Source: an uncultured Clostridia bacterium (GTDB lineage: Bacteria > Bacillota > Clostridia > Christensenellales > Borkfalkiaceae). Taken from it: a DNA stretch of 35,548 nt. The number at the start of each line of letters is the position of its first letter. Position 1 is the first letter of the stretch. Location of the stretch: positions 1-35,548 of the forward strand of contig CANRJR010000021.1 in assembly GCA_947631005.1 (NCBI GenBank), given 5' to 3'. Under the pieces are notes generated by a model. It did no database searches. It was not told the DNA's origin and saw only the letters and a program-made list of their open reading frames with translations. The translations under genes were made by a program, and so were the position numbers. Shown here in pieces: positions 1-7,074 of this stretch.

Positions 1-1
1 T

Positions 2-7
2 TATAAT
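2..7 (+). promoter_or_regulatory. -10 element of promoter for the M50 protease gene
   Basis: A perfect TATAAT lies at 2-7. Its -35 partner would fall before the window. Only 10 bases separate it from the ATG at 18, so initiation 6-8 bases downstream would leave a leader of about 3-5 nt. The AGGA at 8-11 would then not be in the mRNA. Confidence 0.5.
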
Positions 8-17
8 AGGAAACACT

Positions 18-743
18 ATGATGTGGGAGTATGCGATCCAGCTTCTTGCAAGTTTCCTTGCCGTGACCGTCGTTTTGACCTTGCACGAGTTTGCGCATGC
101 TTTCGTCGCGTACCGCTGCGGCGACCCGACGCCCAAGTGGAACGGGCGGCTCTCGTTGAACCCGCTTCGCCACTTCGATATTACGGGTCTTTTGTGCTTC
201 GCGTTTGTCGGATTCGGTTGGGCGAGACCCGTCCCCATCAACCCGAACAACTTCAAGCGGTATCGCCTCGGGCTTGGTCTTACGGCGAGCGCGGGCATCA
301 TCATGAACTACATTTCGGCGTTTTTGCTCTACCCGCTCGCTCTCGTCGTCATCAACTATATGCCCGACGTCGTGTTTTTGACCGACTTTCTCACCATGCT
401 CACCGCGCTGCTGTATTCGTACAGTTTGAGTTTCTGCGTCTTTAATTTGCTTCCGCTCTATCCGCTCGACGGATTCCGTATCGTCGACGCGGTGAACAAG
501 CGGCGGGGGAAAGTATATCGCTTTTTGCGCGACTACGGACAGATGATCCTGTTCGGGCTCATCCTCGAAAGTTTCATTTGCCGCACGTTCGTGCGCATCG
601 GCGTATCGCAAATGGCGTGGTTCGACATTCTCGGCTGGATCATGCAATTCGCGACCAAATACGTCGGCTTCCCCATTCTCGCCTTTTGGGGCTTGATCTT
701 CGGAATGCCGATCGGGGAACTGTGGGGGTTGTTGCTGTGGTAA
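18..743 (+). CDS. M50 (site-2 protease) family membrane metalloprotease
   Basis: This is a 241-residue polytopic membrane protein of the YwhC-like site-2 protease group, which cleaves substrates within or near the membrane using zinc. Visible motifs are HEFAH at residues 23-27 (zinc ligands H23 and H27, catalytic E24) and NLLPLYPLDGFR around 143-154, which supplies the third ligand D151. Several hydrophobic segments fill the rest. The length matches short M50 proteins with no PDZ domain. It is the first gene of the run into scpA, whose GTG start overlaps its stop. M50 next to scpAB is common in Firmicutes. The substrate is unknown. The start is the ATG just after a TATAAT; the ATG at 21 is an alternative. 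Confidence 0.9.
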   Translation: MMWEYAIQLLASFLAVTVVLTLHEFAHAFVAYRCGDPTPKWNGRLSLNPLRHFDITGLLCFAFVGFGWARPVPINPNNFKRYRLGLGLTASAGIIMNYISAFLLYPLALVVINYMPDVVFLTDFLTMLTALLYSYSLSFCVFNLLPLYPLDGFRIVDAVNKRRGKVYRFLRDYGQMILFGLILESFICRTFVRIGVSQMAWFDILGWIMQFATKYVGFPILAFWGLIFGMPIGELWGLLLW

Positions 744-1531
744 ACCGCGAAACATTTGAATCGAAAGTCGATTATACCACCGTGCTTTCCAACTTCGAAG
801 GACCGCTCGATCTTTTGTTGCACCTTTTGAACGTGCACGAGATCCCCATCGAGGATATCTTTGTCTCGCCCATCACCGAACAATTTCTCGACTATATGCG
901 CGGACTTCCCTATCTCGATGTGGACAAGGTGACCGAATATCTCAATATCGCGGCGACCATCATCAAGATCAAGGCGCAGTCGCTCGTGCCGCGCGTCTCG
1001 GAAGAGGACGACGCCTACGACGAAGTGGAAGCGGAAAAAGCCGACCTCATCCGCGCACTCGAAGAATACCGCCTCATCAAAGAGGAATCCAAACGTCTCA
1101 AAGAGCTCGAAACGATCGGCTACTATTTCAAAGCCCCCGATAAGGACGTCGGCGAAACGAAAACGGTGTTCACGCTCGACAACGTTACGGCGGACGGGCT
1201 TGCCGCCGCGCTCGGGTTTTTGCTCATGCAACGGGACGCCGCCCGTACCGAGAGCGAACAGATTCGCGAGATCCCGCGCGACGTGTACACGGTACAAGAC
1301 AAGATCGCGCTCATTCTGGAAAGCGTGGAGGAGCGGGAGATCACGTTCGAGGAGCTCTTCCCCGAACATCATTCCAAGCCCGAGATCGTTACGACCTTTC
1401 AAGCCCTGCTCGAACTGTTGAAACACCAATTCTTACTTGTCAGACAGGAAACGCCGTTCGGCGTGATCACCATTATGCGCAATCCCGACGCGAAGGAGGA
1501 GACCCTTGGAGAAATTGACGAATATAATTGA
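737..1531 (+). CDS. scpA: Segregation and condensation protein A
   Basis: This is ScpA, the kleisin subunit of the bacterial SMC-ScpAB condensin that compacts and segregates origins. The N-terminal signature NFEGPLDLLLHLL followed by IPIEDI is diagnostic. The C-terminal winged-helix region (TFEELFPEH, then VTTFQALLELLK) binds SMC. The GTG at 737 overlaps the upstream stop by 7 bases and has a GGGGG tract at 724-728 as a likely ribosome-binding site. It gives 264 residues, normal for the family. The reading frame stays open further upstream, but that part has no family similarity. It overlaps scpB by 26 bases, implying translational coupling. The smc gene is not in the window. Confidence 0.93.
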   Translation: MVNRETFESKVDYTTVLSNFEGPLDLLLHLLNVHEIPIEDIFVSPITEQFLDYMRGLPYLDVDKVTEYLNIAATIIKIKAQSLVPRVSEEDDAYDEVEAEKADLIRALEEYRLIKEESKRLKELETIGYYFKAPDKDVGETKTVFTLDNVTADGLAAALGFLLMQRDAARTESEQIREIPRDVYTVQDKIALILESVEEREITFEELFPEHHSKPEIVTTFQALLELLKHQFLLVRQETPFGVITIMRNPDAKEETLGEIDEYN

Positions 1532-2231
1532 AGCGATCCTGTTCGCCTCGGGGAAGAGCGTCGCCCTTGTCGATATCGCGGACAAGCTCGGCGTGACGCA
1601 GGGCGAAGTGAAGCGCGCGCTCAAAGCACTCCGCGAAAAGTACGGCGAAGAGGGGGGGATCCGCCTCCTCGAATTCAACCAAAAGGCGCAGCTCGCCTCC
1701 AATCCCGACTATAAAGACGCGGTCGCCGCCGTGCTCAATCCCATCCGCGAGAAGGAGCTTTCGCGCACGCTGCTCGAATGTATGGCGATCATCGCCTACA
1801 AACAGCCCGTCACGCGGACGGAGATCGAACTGCTGCGCGGCGTAAACAGCGACTATGCCGTGAACGTCCTCTTGCAACTCGGGCTCATTTGCCCGTGCGG
1901 CAGAAAGGACGCCGTGGGGCATCCTGTGCTGTTCGGCACGACCGACGACTTCTTGAAGCGGTTCAAGCTCGGCTCGCTTGCCGATCTTCCCAACTACGAG
2001 GACGTGATGGAACAGCTCGCCCGTCCCGCCGAATCGCGCGACAACTATCTGTATGCGCGGGAGGAGTATGAGGAGGTCGCCCCCGCGGCAGAGGGCTCGG
2101 AGGGTGACGACGATGACGGCGAAACGGGCGGAACGCCGCCCGTAAAGGAGCGCGACGGGGAAGTCGTGGAGGACGGGTACGCCATTCCCGAATTTTTGCA
2201 GGGGCTCGAAGATCTCGTCAAAATCTCCTGA
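1506..2231 (+). CDS. scpB: Segregation and condensation protein B
   Basis: This is ScpB, the dimeric winged-helix partner of ScpA in the SMC condensin. Family features are the N-terminal IIEAILFASGKSV, the central ECMAIIAYKQPVTRTEIE and the FGTTDDFLKRFKL block. The start is a TTG at 1506 preceded by a strong AAGGAGGAG at about 1493-1501, inside the end of scpA. At 241 residues it is longer than the usual 190-200. The excess is an acidic, probably disordered tail from about residue 180 (runs of E, D and G) ending in a hydrophobic IPEFLQGLEDL peptide. The tail's role is unknown. Confidence 0.92.
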   Translation: MEKLTNIIEAILFASGKSVALVDIADKLGVTQGEVKRALKALREKYGEEGGIRLLEFNQKAQLASNPDYKDAVAAVLNPIREKELSRTLLECMAIIAYKQPVTRTEIELLRGVNSDYAVNVLLQLGLICPCGRKDAVGHPVLFGTTDDFLKRFKLGSLADLPNYEDVMEQLARPAESRDNYLYAREEYEEVAPAAEGSEGDDDDGETGGTPPVKERDGEVVEDGYAIPEFLQGLEDLVKIS

Positions 2232-2249
2232 ACAGAATAATTTCAACGC

Positions 2250-2282
2250 ATTCGCCCATATTACGGATATGGGCGAATTTTT
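2250..2282 (+). terminator. Hairpin with T-run between scpB and the DUF2953 gene (terminator or attenuator)
   Basis: A perfect 12-bp stem (ATTCGCCCATAT at 2250-2261, ATATGGGCGAAT at 2267-2278) encloses the 5-nt loop TACGG and runs into TTTTT. This is the form of an intrinsic terminator. The ATG chosen for the next gene (2269) lies in the descending arm, so the structure could both end scpAB transcription and hide the next start. Confidence 0.7.
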
Positions 2283-2868
2283 CGTATATTCTCTCTTTTT
2301 CGGGATATTTTTGTTCCTCTTTCCCGTCTTTGTGGACACGGACAACTATCTCGACGTCGGGGAGAATAAGGCGTGGTTCTCCGTGAGTCTCTTCAAATAC
2401 CTGCGCGTTTTCGGCGGGTACGGGGAGATCCGCAAGGAGGGGATCGCCGTCCATATCACCAAAAAATACTGCATTCTCATCAAGTATGCGGATATGGGCG
2501 CGACGCGGAAAAAATTCGAGATCACAAAGGGATTCCAGCTCTACCGTCTGCACCAGATCGTCGAAACGGGCGGCGCGGAAAGCGCGTACGGCGCGGCGAT
2601 CGGCGGGGCGATCCAATCGGCGGCAGACGCGGCGTTTGCCGTGCTCAAAACGCGCTATCCCTTTCTTTCTCTCAAAAACAGCACCGTCCTTGCCGAAGAA
2701 CCCTGTTTGAAGATCGCGATCGAAACGACGGTCATCTTCAACGGGCTCATTCTCACGATCGCATTCGCCAAAAAACTATTGGAGGCATTGTGGAATTGGA
2801 TAAGAAAAAGAAAATCGACGGCATCATGGAAAAAACGGCAGAACGCCTTACAGGGCTCATCGACGTAA
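2269..2868 (+). CDS. ytfI: DUF2953 (YtfI-like) membrane-anchored protein
   Basis: This 199-residue protein has one N-terminal hydrophobic segment (residues about 4-22), then a basic/beta-rich soluble domain and a second hydrophobic stretch near the C-terminus (FNGLILTIAFAKKLLEALW). Layout and position directly before ytfJ match the DUF2953/YtfI family, which neighbours ytfJ in Bacillus and many Clostridia. The biochemical function is unknown; a sporulation link is inferred only from the partner. No good ribosome-binding site precedes the ATG, which lies inside a terminator-like hairpin. An internal start (TTG near 2311) is possible but would remove most of the membrane segment. The end overlaps ytfJ by 79 bases. 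Confidence 0.65.
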   Translation: MGEFFVYSLFFGIFLFLFPVFVDTDNYLDVGENKAWFSVSLFKYLRVFGGYGEIRKEGIAVHITKKYCILIKYADMGATRKKFEITKGFQLYRLHQIVETGGAESAYGAAIGGAIQSAADAAFAVLKTRYPFLSLKNSTVLAEEPCLKIAIETTVIFNGLILTIAFAKKLLEALWNWIRKRKSTASWKKRQNALQGSST

Positions 2869-3173
2869 ATACGGTCATCGGAAAGCCCGTGTTTTCCGCC
2901 AGCGGCGCGCAGATCATCCCGTTTACCAAGGTGACGATGGGCTACCTCTCGGGCGGAGGGGAATACGGCGAAGTCAAGGCGATCAAAGACGACGAATGCT
3001 TTCCGTTCGCGGGCGGCGCGGGGACGGTCGTCAACATCAAGCCTGCGGGATTTCTCATCGACGACGGTAAGGAATGCCGCGTGGTCAAGGTGACCGACGA
3101 CCCGCTCGACGGGCTCATCGAAAAGGCGAGCGAGCTCGTCGGGAAGATCATCAAGAGCAATGAAGCAGAGTAA
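2790..3173 (+). CDS. ytfJ: YtfJ/GerW family sporulation protein
   Basis: This 127-residue soluble protein carries the YtfJ/GerW signature: an N-terminal helix (IDGIMEKTAERL), DVNTVIGKPV, IIPFTKVTMGYLSGGGEYG, and a glycine-rich stretch before NIKPAGFLI. In Bacillus GerW is a spore protein needed for germination with certain nutrients. Homologues also occur in Clostridia whose sporulation is unproven. The GTG at 2790 follows a GGAGG at 2781-2785; a TTG at 2796 is a reasonable alternative. It overlaps the DUF2953 gene upstream and the carboxypeptidase gene downstream (14 bases), which supports one transcript. Confidence 0.88.
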   Translation: MELDKKKKIDGIMEKTAERLTGLIDVNTVIGKPVFSASGAQIIPFTKVTMGYLSGGGEYGEVKAIKDDECFPFAGGAGTVVNIKPAGFLIDDGKECRVVKVTDDPLDGLIEKASELVGKIIKSNEAE

Positions 3174-4170
3174 ACGCCGCTTTTTTGCGCTCGCCGCAGT
3201 CCTTGTCGCCTTCGCGCTCTTTTGTCCCGCGCTCACCTGCCGCGCAGAGGCAGCAACGGCCGCCAAGGCGGAATGCGTCGTGGAGGTCTCCTCGCGGCGG
3301 TTTTTGCACGAGCGCAACGCCGAAGCACAACTCCCCATGGCGAGCACGACCAAGATCCTCACCGCCATCATTGTGTTGGAGGATTGCGATCTCGACGAGG
3401 AGGTCACCGTTCCGCAAGCCGCGGAGGGGACGGAGGGATCGAGCGTGTATTTGCGCGCAGGGGAGACGTACACCGTCCGCGACCTTTTGTACGGGCTCAT
3501 GCTTCGCTCGGGAAACGACTGCGCCGTGACGCTCGCCCTGCACCACAGCGGGAGCATTCAGGCGTTTTCTGCCGTCATGAACGCCCGCGCCGCCATGATG
3601 GGCGCGGCGGGAAGTTCGTTCATGAACCCGCACGGCTTGCCGAACGACGAGCACTATACGACCGCGCGCGACCTCGCGCTCGTCGCCGCGTACGCCATGG
3701 AGAACGACGATTTCCGCGAGATCGTCTCCTGCAAATACTATGAGCCGCGCGGTTGGAAGAATAAAAATAAGATGCTCTATACCTATGAGGGCGCGATCGG
3801 TGTGAAAACGGGATTCACGGTCGCGGCGGGGCGATGCCTCGTGACAAGCGCAGAGCGGGAGGGGATGAAGATCGTAAGCGTCGTGTTGGCCTGTCCCGAG
3901 ATGTACGAACGCACGGCGGAACTTCTCGACGCCGCCTTCTCCGCTTACCGTCTGTACCCGCTTTGCGACCGTACGCAGGGCTTCGACGGGTACGCCATTT
4001 TGCAGGATTTCAGCTATCCGCTCACCGAAAGCGAGCGCGGACAGATCGTCCTGCGCGGGGTCACGACCATGCCGCTTCCCGAAAATGCAGGGGAATTTGC
4101 GGGACAATTACTGATTTACCTCGGAAATGACTTGATTTTTTCGCAAAATTTGTATATCATGGAACGGTAA
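3160..4170 (+). CDS. dacF: D-alanyl-D-alanine carboxypeptidase (S11, DacF/DacB type)
   Basis: This is a penicillin-binding serine carboxypeptidase that trims the terminal D-Ala of peptidoglycan stem peptides outside the cell. All three active-site motifs are present: STTK at 62-65, SGN at 117-119 and KTG at 216-218. A signal peptide is clear: the basic MKQSKRR start, a hydrophobic core to about residue 25, and a likely cut after CRAEA. The C-terminal beta domain and the amphipathic anchor seen in DacA/DacF seem short or absent (336 residues in all). In Firmicutes this position (after scpAB/ytfJ, before rluB) is held by DacB/DacF-type proteins linked to spore cortex. The exact paralogue is inferred. 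Confidence 0.88.
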   Translation: MKQSKRRFFALAAVLVAFALFCPALTCRAEAATAAKAECVVEVSSRRFLHERNAEAQLPMASTTKILTAIIVLEDCDLDEEVTVPQAAEGTEGSSVYLRAGETYTVRDLLYGLMLRSGNDCAVTLALHHSGSIQAFSAVMNARAAMMGAAGSSFMNPHGLPNDEHYTTARDLALVAAYAMENDDFREIVSCKYYEPRGWKNKNKMLYTYEGAIGVKTGFTVAAGRCLVTSAEREGMKIVSVVLACPEMYERTAELLDAAFSAYRLYPLCDRTQGFDGYAILQDFSYPLTESERGQIVLRGVTTMPLPENAGEFAGQLLIYLGNDLIFSQNLYIMER

Positions 4171-4190
4171 GCGCGAGGAGGCGCAGTCCC

Positions 4191-4895
4191 ATGCGGATCA
4201 ATAAATTTCTTGCGGAACAAGGGGTTGCGTCGCGCCGCGGCGCAGACGAAATTATCGCCGAGGGTCGTGTGTCGATCAACGGCAAAATTGCCAAGCCGGG
4301 CGACGAAGTGGGCGCGGACGACGCCGTTACGCTCGACGGAAAAATCCTGTCCCATAAGGTAAAATACGAATATTATATGCTCAACAAGCCCAAAGGGTAT
4401 CTTTGCACGGTGTCCGACGACAAGGGCAGAAAGACGGTCATGGATCTTCTTCCCGAGAACGCGGGCAGAGTGTTCCCCGTCGGCAGGCTGGACTACGACA
4501 CCGAAGGCATGTTGATTTTAACGAACGACGGCGATCTTGCCTACCGCTTGACCGCCCCCCAAAACGAAATTCCAAAGACCTATCTCGTCCGCGTCGAGGG
4601 CGCGGTTTCGGCGGTACAGCTCAACCGCCTCCGTACGGGCGTGGAGATCGAAGCGGGGGTCGTCACCAAAAAATGCCGCGTGACGGTCGCCGAAACGGAC
4701 AAGCAATACACCAAATTGCACGTCACGCTCACCGAGGGCAAGAACCGCGAGATCCGCCGCATGTTCGAGGCAGTCGGGAAACCCGTCGTATTTCTCAAAC
4801 GTCTCCGCGTCGGCGAGCTGACCCTCTCGGGGCTCGACCGCGGCGCGGTTCGGCGTCTCACTCCCGACGAAGTATTTTATCTCAAAAATCTATGA
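4191..4895 (+). CDS. rluB: RsuA/RluB family rRNA pseudouridine synthase
   Basis: This enzyme converts uridine to pseudouridine, probably in 23S rRNA. Residues 1-50 form an S4 RNA-binding domain (RINKFLAEQGVASRR, then RVSINGKIA). The catalytic block is GRLDYDTEGMLILTNDG, with Asp101 of RLD as nucleophile. The later RRMFEAVGKPV motif is also typical. At 234 residues the length fits the family. The start has a GAGGAGG 9 bases upstream. It is the last gene of the scp operon, 20 bases after the carboxypeptidase stop, and is followed by a strong terminator. The choice of RluB over RsuA or RluF rests on the gene neighbourhood. Confidence 0.88.
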   Translation: MRINKFLAEQGVASRRGADEIIAEGRVSINGKIAKPGDEVGADDAVTLDGKILSHKVKYEYYMLNKPKGYLCTVSDDKGRKTVMDLLPENAGRVFPVGRLDYDTEGMLILTNDGDLAYRLTAPQNEIPKTYLVRVEGAVSAVQLNRLRTGVEIEAGVVTKKCRVTVAETDKQYTKLHVTLTEGKNREIRRMFEAVGKPVVFLKRLRVGELTLSGLDRGAVRRLTPDEVFYLKNL

Positions 4896-4923
4896 AAAAA
4901 GTCCCCGCCGAGGGGACTTTTTC
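4896..4923. terminator. Bidirectional intrinsic terminator between rluB and lexA
   Basis: GTCCCC (4901-4906) pairs with GGGGAC (4912-4917), flanked by an A-run (4896-4900) and a T-run (4918-4922). The A/T flanks extend the stem and give a U-tract on both strands. It can therefore end both rluB (+) and lexA (-). Confidence 0.88.
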
Positions 4924-4960
4924 TTATCGTAATTTTTGTTTCAACGGAATAGCCGTTTCG

Positions 4961-5566
4961 TCAGAACATCCGCACCAGACCGACGACCTTGCCCAAAATG
5001 CGGACGTTATTGGTTTCGTCGAGCACGAAGTCGGAGAGCATGGCGTTCTCCGGGTGGAGGATGACATGACCGTCGCGGAAGAAATACCGCTTCACGGTTG
5101 CGCCTTCCTCAATGCCGTCGTCGAACATGGCGACGACGATATCGCCGTTTTCCGCCGTTTCCTGTTTGCAGACGATGACCTTGTCGCCGTCGTAGATCCC
5201 CGCCTCGATCATGCTTTCGCCTTTCACGTTGAGGAGGAAGAGTTCGCTGCCCGCATGCCCGCCGAACGGGAAGCTGCAAACGCCCTCATAATTTTCCACG
5301 GCAAAGATGGGCTGACCTGCGGTGACCGTGCCGAGCAGGGGAGCGCGGACGCCGTTGGGATTGCGCACCGCGACGGCGCGCTTCTTTTTATCCGCCTTTT
5401 GCAGATAGCCGCGCTCGCGCAGACGGTTCACATAGTCGTACGCGGTCGCCGTCGATTTGATCCCGAGGTCGTGGCACATGTCGCGCACGGTAGGGGGAAA
5501 GCCGTTCTCATCGGAATAATTGCGGATATATTCGAGCACCCGCATCAACGTATCGTCCTTGATCAT
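4961..5566 (-). CDS. lexA: SOS transcriptional repressor LexA
   Basis: This is LexA, the self-cleaving repressor of the DNA-damage response. Residues 1-65 form the winged helix (LEYIRNYSDENGFPPTVRDM, then KSTATAYDYVNRLRERGYL). The autocleavage bond is Ala83-Gly84 in TVTAGQP. The catalytic dyad is Ser118 (GESMIEAG) and Lys159 (GATVKRYF). The start is the ATG at 5566, preceded by GGAGG 7 bases upstream; a longer frame to 5626 exists but would cross the promoter. This gives 201 residues, normal for LexA. The gene has its own consensus-like promoter, and an SOS box overlaps the -35, so it should repress itself. Confidence 0.95.
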   Translation of the reverse strand: MIKDDTLMRVLEYIRNYSDENGFPPTVRDMCHDLGIKSTATAYDYVNRLRERGYLQKADKKKRAVAVRNPNGVRAPLLGTVTAGQPIFAVENYEGVCSFPFGGHAGSELFLLNVKGESMIEAGIYDGDKVIVCKQETAENGDIVVAMFDDGIEEGATVKRYFFRDGHVILHPENAMLSDFVLDETNNVRILGKVVGLVRMF

Positions 5567-5584
5567 CTCATCGCCTCCATGCAC

Positions 5585-5613
5585 AGTATAACATATTTTC
5601 GAAAAAGTTGCAA
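5585..5613 (-). promoter_or_regulatory. lexA promoter
   Basis: On the minus strand there is TTGCAA (5613-5608), a 17-bp spacer and TATACT (5590-5585). Transcription would begin close to the GGAGG of lexA, giving a leader of about 12-15 nt. The LexA operator overlaps the -35 hexamer. Confidence 0.8.
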
Positions 5614-5624
5614 ACATTTGTTCC
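5611..5624. promoter_or_regulatory. LexA operator (SOS box)
   Basis: CAAACATTTGTTCC matches the Gram-positive LexA site (GAAC-N4-GTTC) with one change, G to A, in the left half. It overlaps the lexA -35, as expected for autorepression. Palindromes TTTTCGAAAA lie on each side (5596-5605 and 5629-5638). Confidence 0.8.
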
Positions 5625-5653
5625 ATGTTTTTCGAAAAAATTTTTAATTTTGC

Positions 5654-5682
5654 TTGATTTTTTTCACAGAGGGGGATATAAT
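5654..5682 (+). promoter_or_regulatory. Promoter for the small cysteine-rich protein gene
   Basis: TTGATT (5654-5659), a 17-bp spacer and TATAAT (5677-5682). Initiation about 7 bases later coincides with the ATG at 5689, so the mRNA is predicted to be leaderless. Confidence 0.75.
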
Positions 5683-5688
5683 AGCGGT

Positions 5689-5853
5689 ATGGAAGTGAAG
5701 ATGTGCGTCCTCGACGAGGAAAAGGAATGCGACGGCTGCATGGAATGCGAGGTGTGCGACCTCGACCCGAGCAAGCCGTGTACGAATTGCGGCAAGTGTT
5801 TAGACATCAAAGACTACGCCGCCATCAAAATCGAAAAGATCATTCGCGAGTGA
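5689..5853 (+). CDS. Small cysteine-rich protein, putative Fe-S or zinc binding
   Basis: I do not recognise a named family. The 54-residue product has eight cysteines. Four are spaced C-x2-C-x2-C-x2-C (residues 14-23: CDGCMECEVC) and three C-x2-C-x2-C (31-37: CTNCGKC), followed by a lysine/isoleucine-rich tail. The spacing resembles ferredoxin-like iron-sulfur ligands, but no standard 2[4Fe-4S] pattern (with CP) is complete. A zinc or redox role is also possible. The gene is divergent from lexA and has its own strong promoter. The start may be ATG 5689 (leaderless) or ATG 5701 (50 residues, weak GGAAG upstream). An LexA effect on this promoter is possible but the operator is about 30 bp away. 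Confidence 0.7.
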   Translation: MEVKMCVLDEEKECDGCMECEVCDLDPSKPCTNCGKCLDIKDYAAIKIEKIIRE

Positions 5854-5876
5854 ACGCAGCTCTGCCGCGTTTTATT
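5853..5876. terminator. Weak convergent terminator between the small protein gene and hflX
   Basis: AACGC (5853-5857) pairs with GCGTT (5867-5871), followed by TTATTTTA. The hairpin is short with a 9-nt loop, so the call is tentative. The two convergent genes are only 18 bases apart. Confidence 0.35.
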
Positions 5877-7074
5877 TTACGAATTTTTTGAAGAGGGGCG
5901 CGTGGATCGCGGAGATCCATGCCTCGATCAACGCGCCGTCGTCCGTAAACGTATTCTTGCGCTCGGTCGCAAGCGGGCGGAGCTTGGCGTATTCCGCCAT
6001 TTCCGCATAGGGGATATGCAGGGTGACGAAGAGGAAATCCTCTTTCAGAATTTCGAAAATTTGCTCTTTCAACGCATCCAAACCGACGTTTTGTTTGGCG
6101 GAAATACACACGCAGTCGCGCGGGAAACGGGCGTTTGGAACGCGGTCGCACTTGTTCAGAACGACGAGGGAGGGCGCGGAAAACCCGAGGTCGCCGAGCG
6201 TGCGCCGCGTTGTTTCAAGTTGGGTCTCATAGTCGCCCGAAGCGTCGCATACGATGAGCGCGAGATCGCAGTTGAGCGCGCTTTCCAAGGTCGATTTGAA
6301 CGCTTCGATGAGTTGGTGGGGCAGGTCGCGCAGGAAACCGACCGTGTCGACGAGCAGAAAGGGGAGACCCTCAATCTCGAAAGCGCGGGCGGTGGGGTCG
6401 AGCGTCGCGAACAGCGCGTCTTTCACAAGGACGTCCGCGCCCGTGAGCGCGTTGAGCAGGGTGGACTTTCCCGTATTGGTATATCCGACGAGGGCGATCG
6501 TCTTGATCCGCTCTTTTTTTCTGCGTTCGGTTTGGAGACCGCGCCGCTTTTCCGTCTCCGCAAGCCGCGCTTCGAGCGCGCGAATGCGGTTTCGGATATG
6601 CCGTCTGTCCGTTTCGAGCTTGCTCTCGCCCGGACCGCGCGTCCCGATCCCGCCTCCGAGACGGGAAAGTTCCGAACCCTTTCCGCGCAAACGCGGATAG
6701 AGATAGCGAAGCTGGGCGAGCTCGACCTGCAACTTGCCTTCGTTGCTCTCGGCGCGCAGGGCGAAAATATCGAGGATCAGCGTGGTGCGGTCGATCACCT
6801 TGCGCCCGCCGAGCGCGTGGGCGATGTTCAGCGTTTGGGAGGGGGAGAGACTGCCGTTGAAGAGGACGGTGGCGTCGATCCCCGAAAGCCGCTCGTTGAG
6901 CTCCATAAGTTTGCCCTCGCCGACGACCGTAGCGGGGTTGACTTCGCGGATATTCTGGCGGATCGCGCCCGCATATTCCGCGCCCGCGCTCTCGATGAGG
7001 GAGACTGTTTCGTCGAGCAGGGCGGGGTCGTCTTTCCCGTAGACGGGCTGTAACACGTAGACGAGCTCGCTCAT
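5872..7074 (-). CDS. hflX: GTPase HflX
   Basis: HflX is a ribosome-associated GTPase that splits or rescues stalled ribosomes under stress. The N-terminal HflX domain holds the conserved glycine-rich segment SRLGGGIGTRGPGESKLE. The G domain shows GYTNTGKST (G1), DPTAR (G2 region), DTVGF (G3) and NKCD (G4). At 400 residues the length is typical. The ATG overlaps the stop of the recombinase gene by 4 bases (ATGA), so the two are translationally coupled and share the recombinase promoter. Confidence 0.95.
   Translation of the reverse strand: MSELVYVLQPVYGKDDPALLDETVSLIESAGAEYAGAIRQNIREVNPATVVGEGKLMELNERLSGIDATVLFNGSLSPSQTLNIAHALGGRKVIDRTTLILDIFALRAESNEGKLQVELAQLRYLYPRLRGKGSELSRLGGGIGTRGPGESKLETDRRHIRNRIRALEARLAETEKRRGLQTERRKKERIKTIALVGYTNTGKSTLLNALTGADVLVKDALFATLDPTARAFEIEGLPFLLVDTVGFLRDLPHQLIEAFKSTLESALNCDLALIVCDASGDYETQLETTRRTLGDLGFSAPSLVVLNKCDRVPNARFPRDCVCISAKQNVGLDALKEQIFEILKEDFLFVTLHIPYAEMAEYAKLRPLATERKNTFTDDGALIEAWISAIHAPLFKKFVK

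Noticed and set aside
4403..5647. 414-codon plus-strand frame across rluB and lexA
   Set aside because: It passes through the bidirectional terminator and is antisense to lexA; no motifs.
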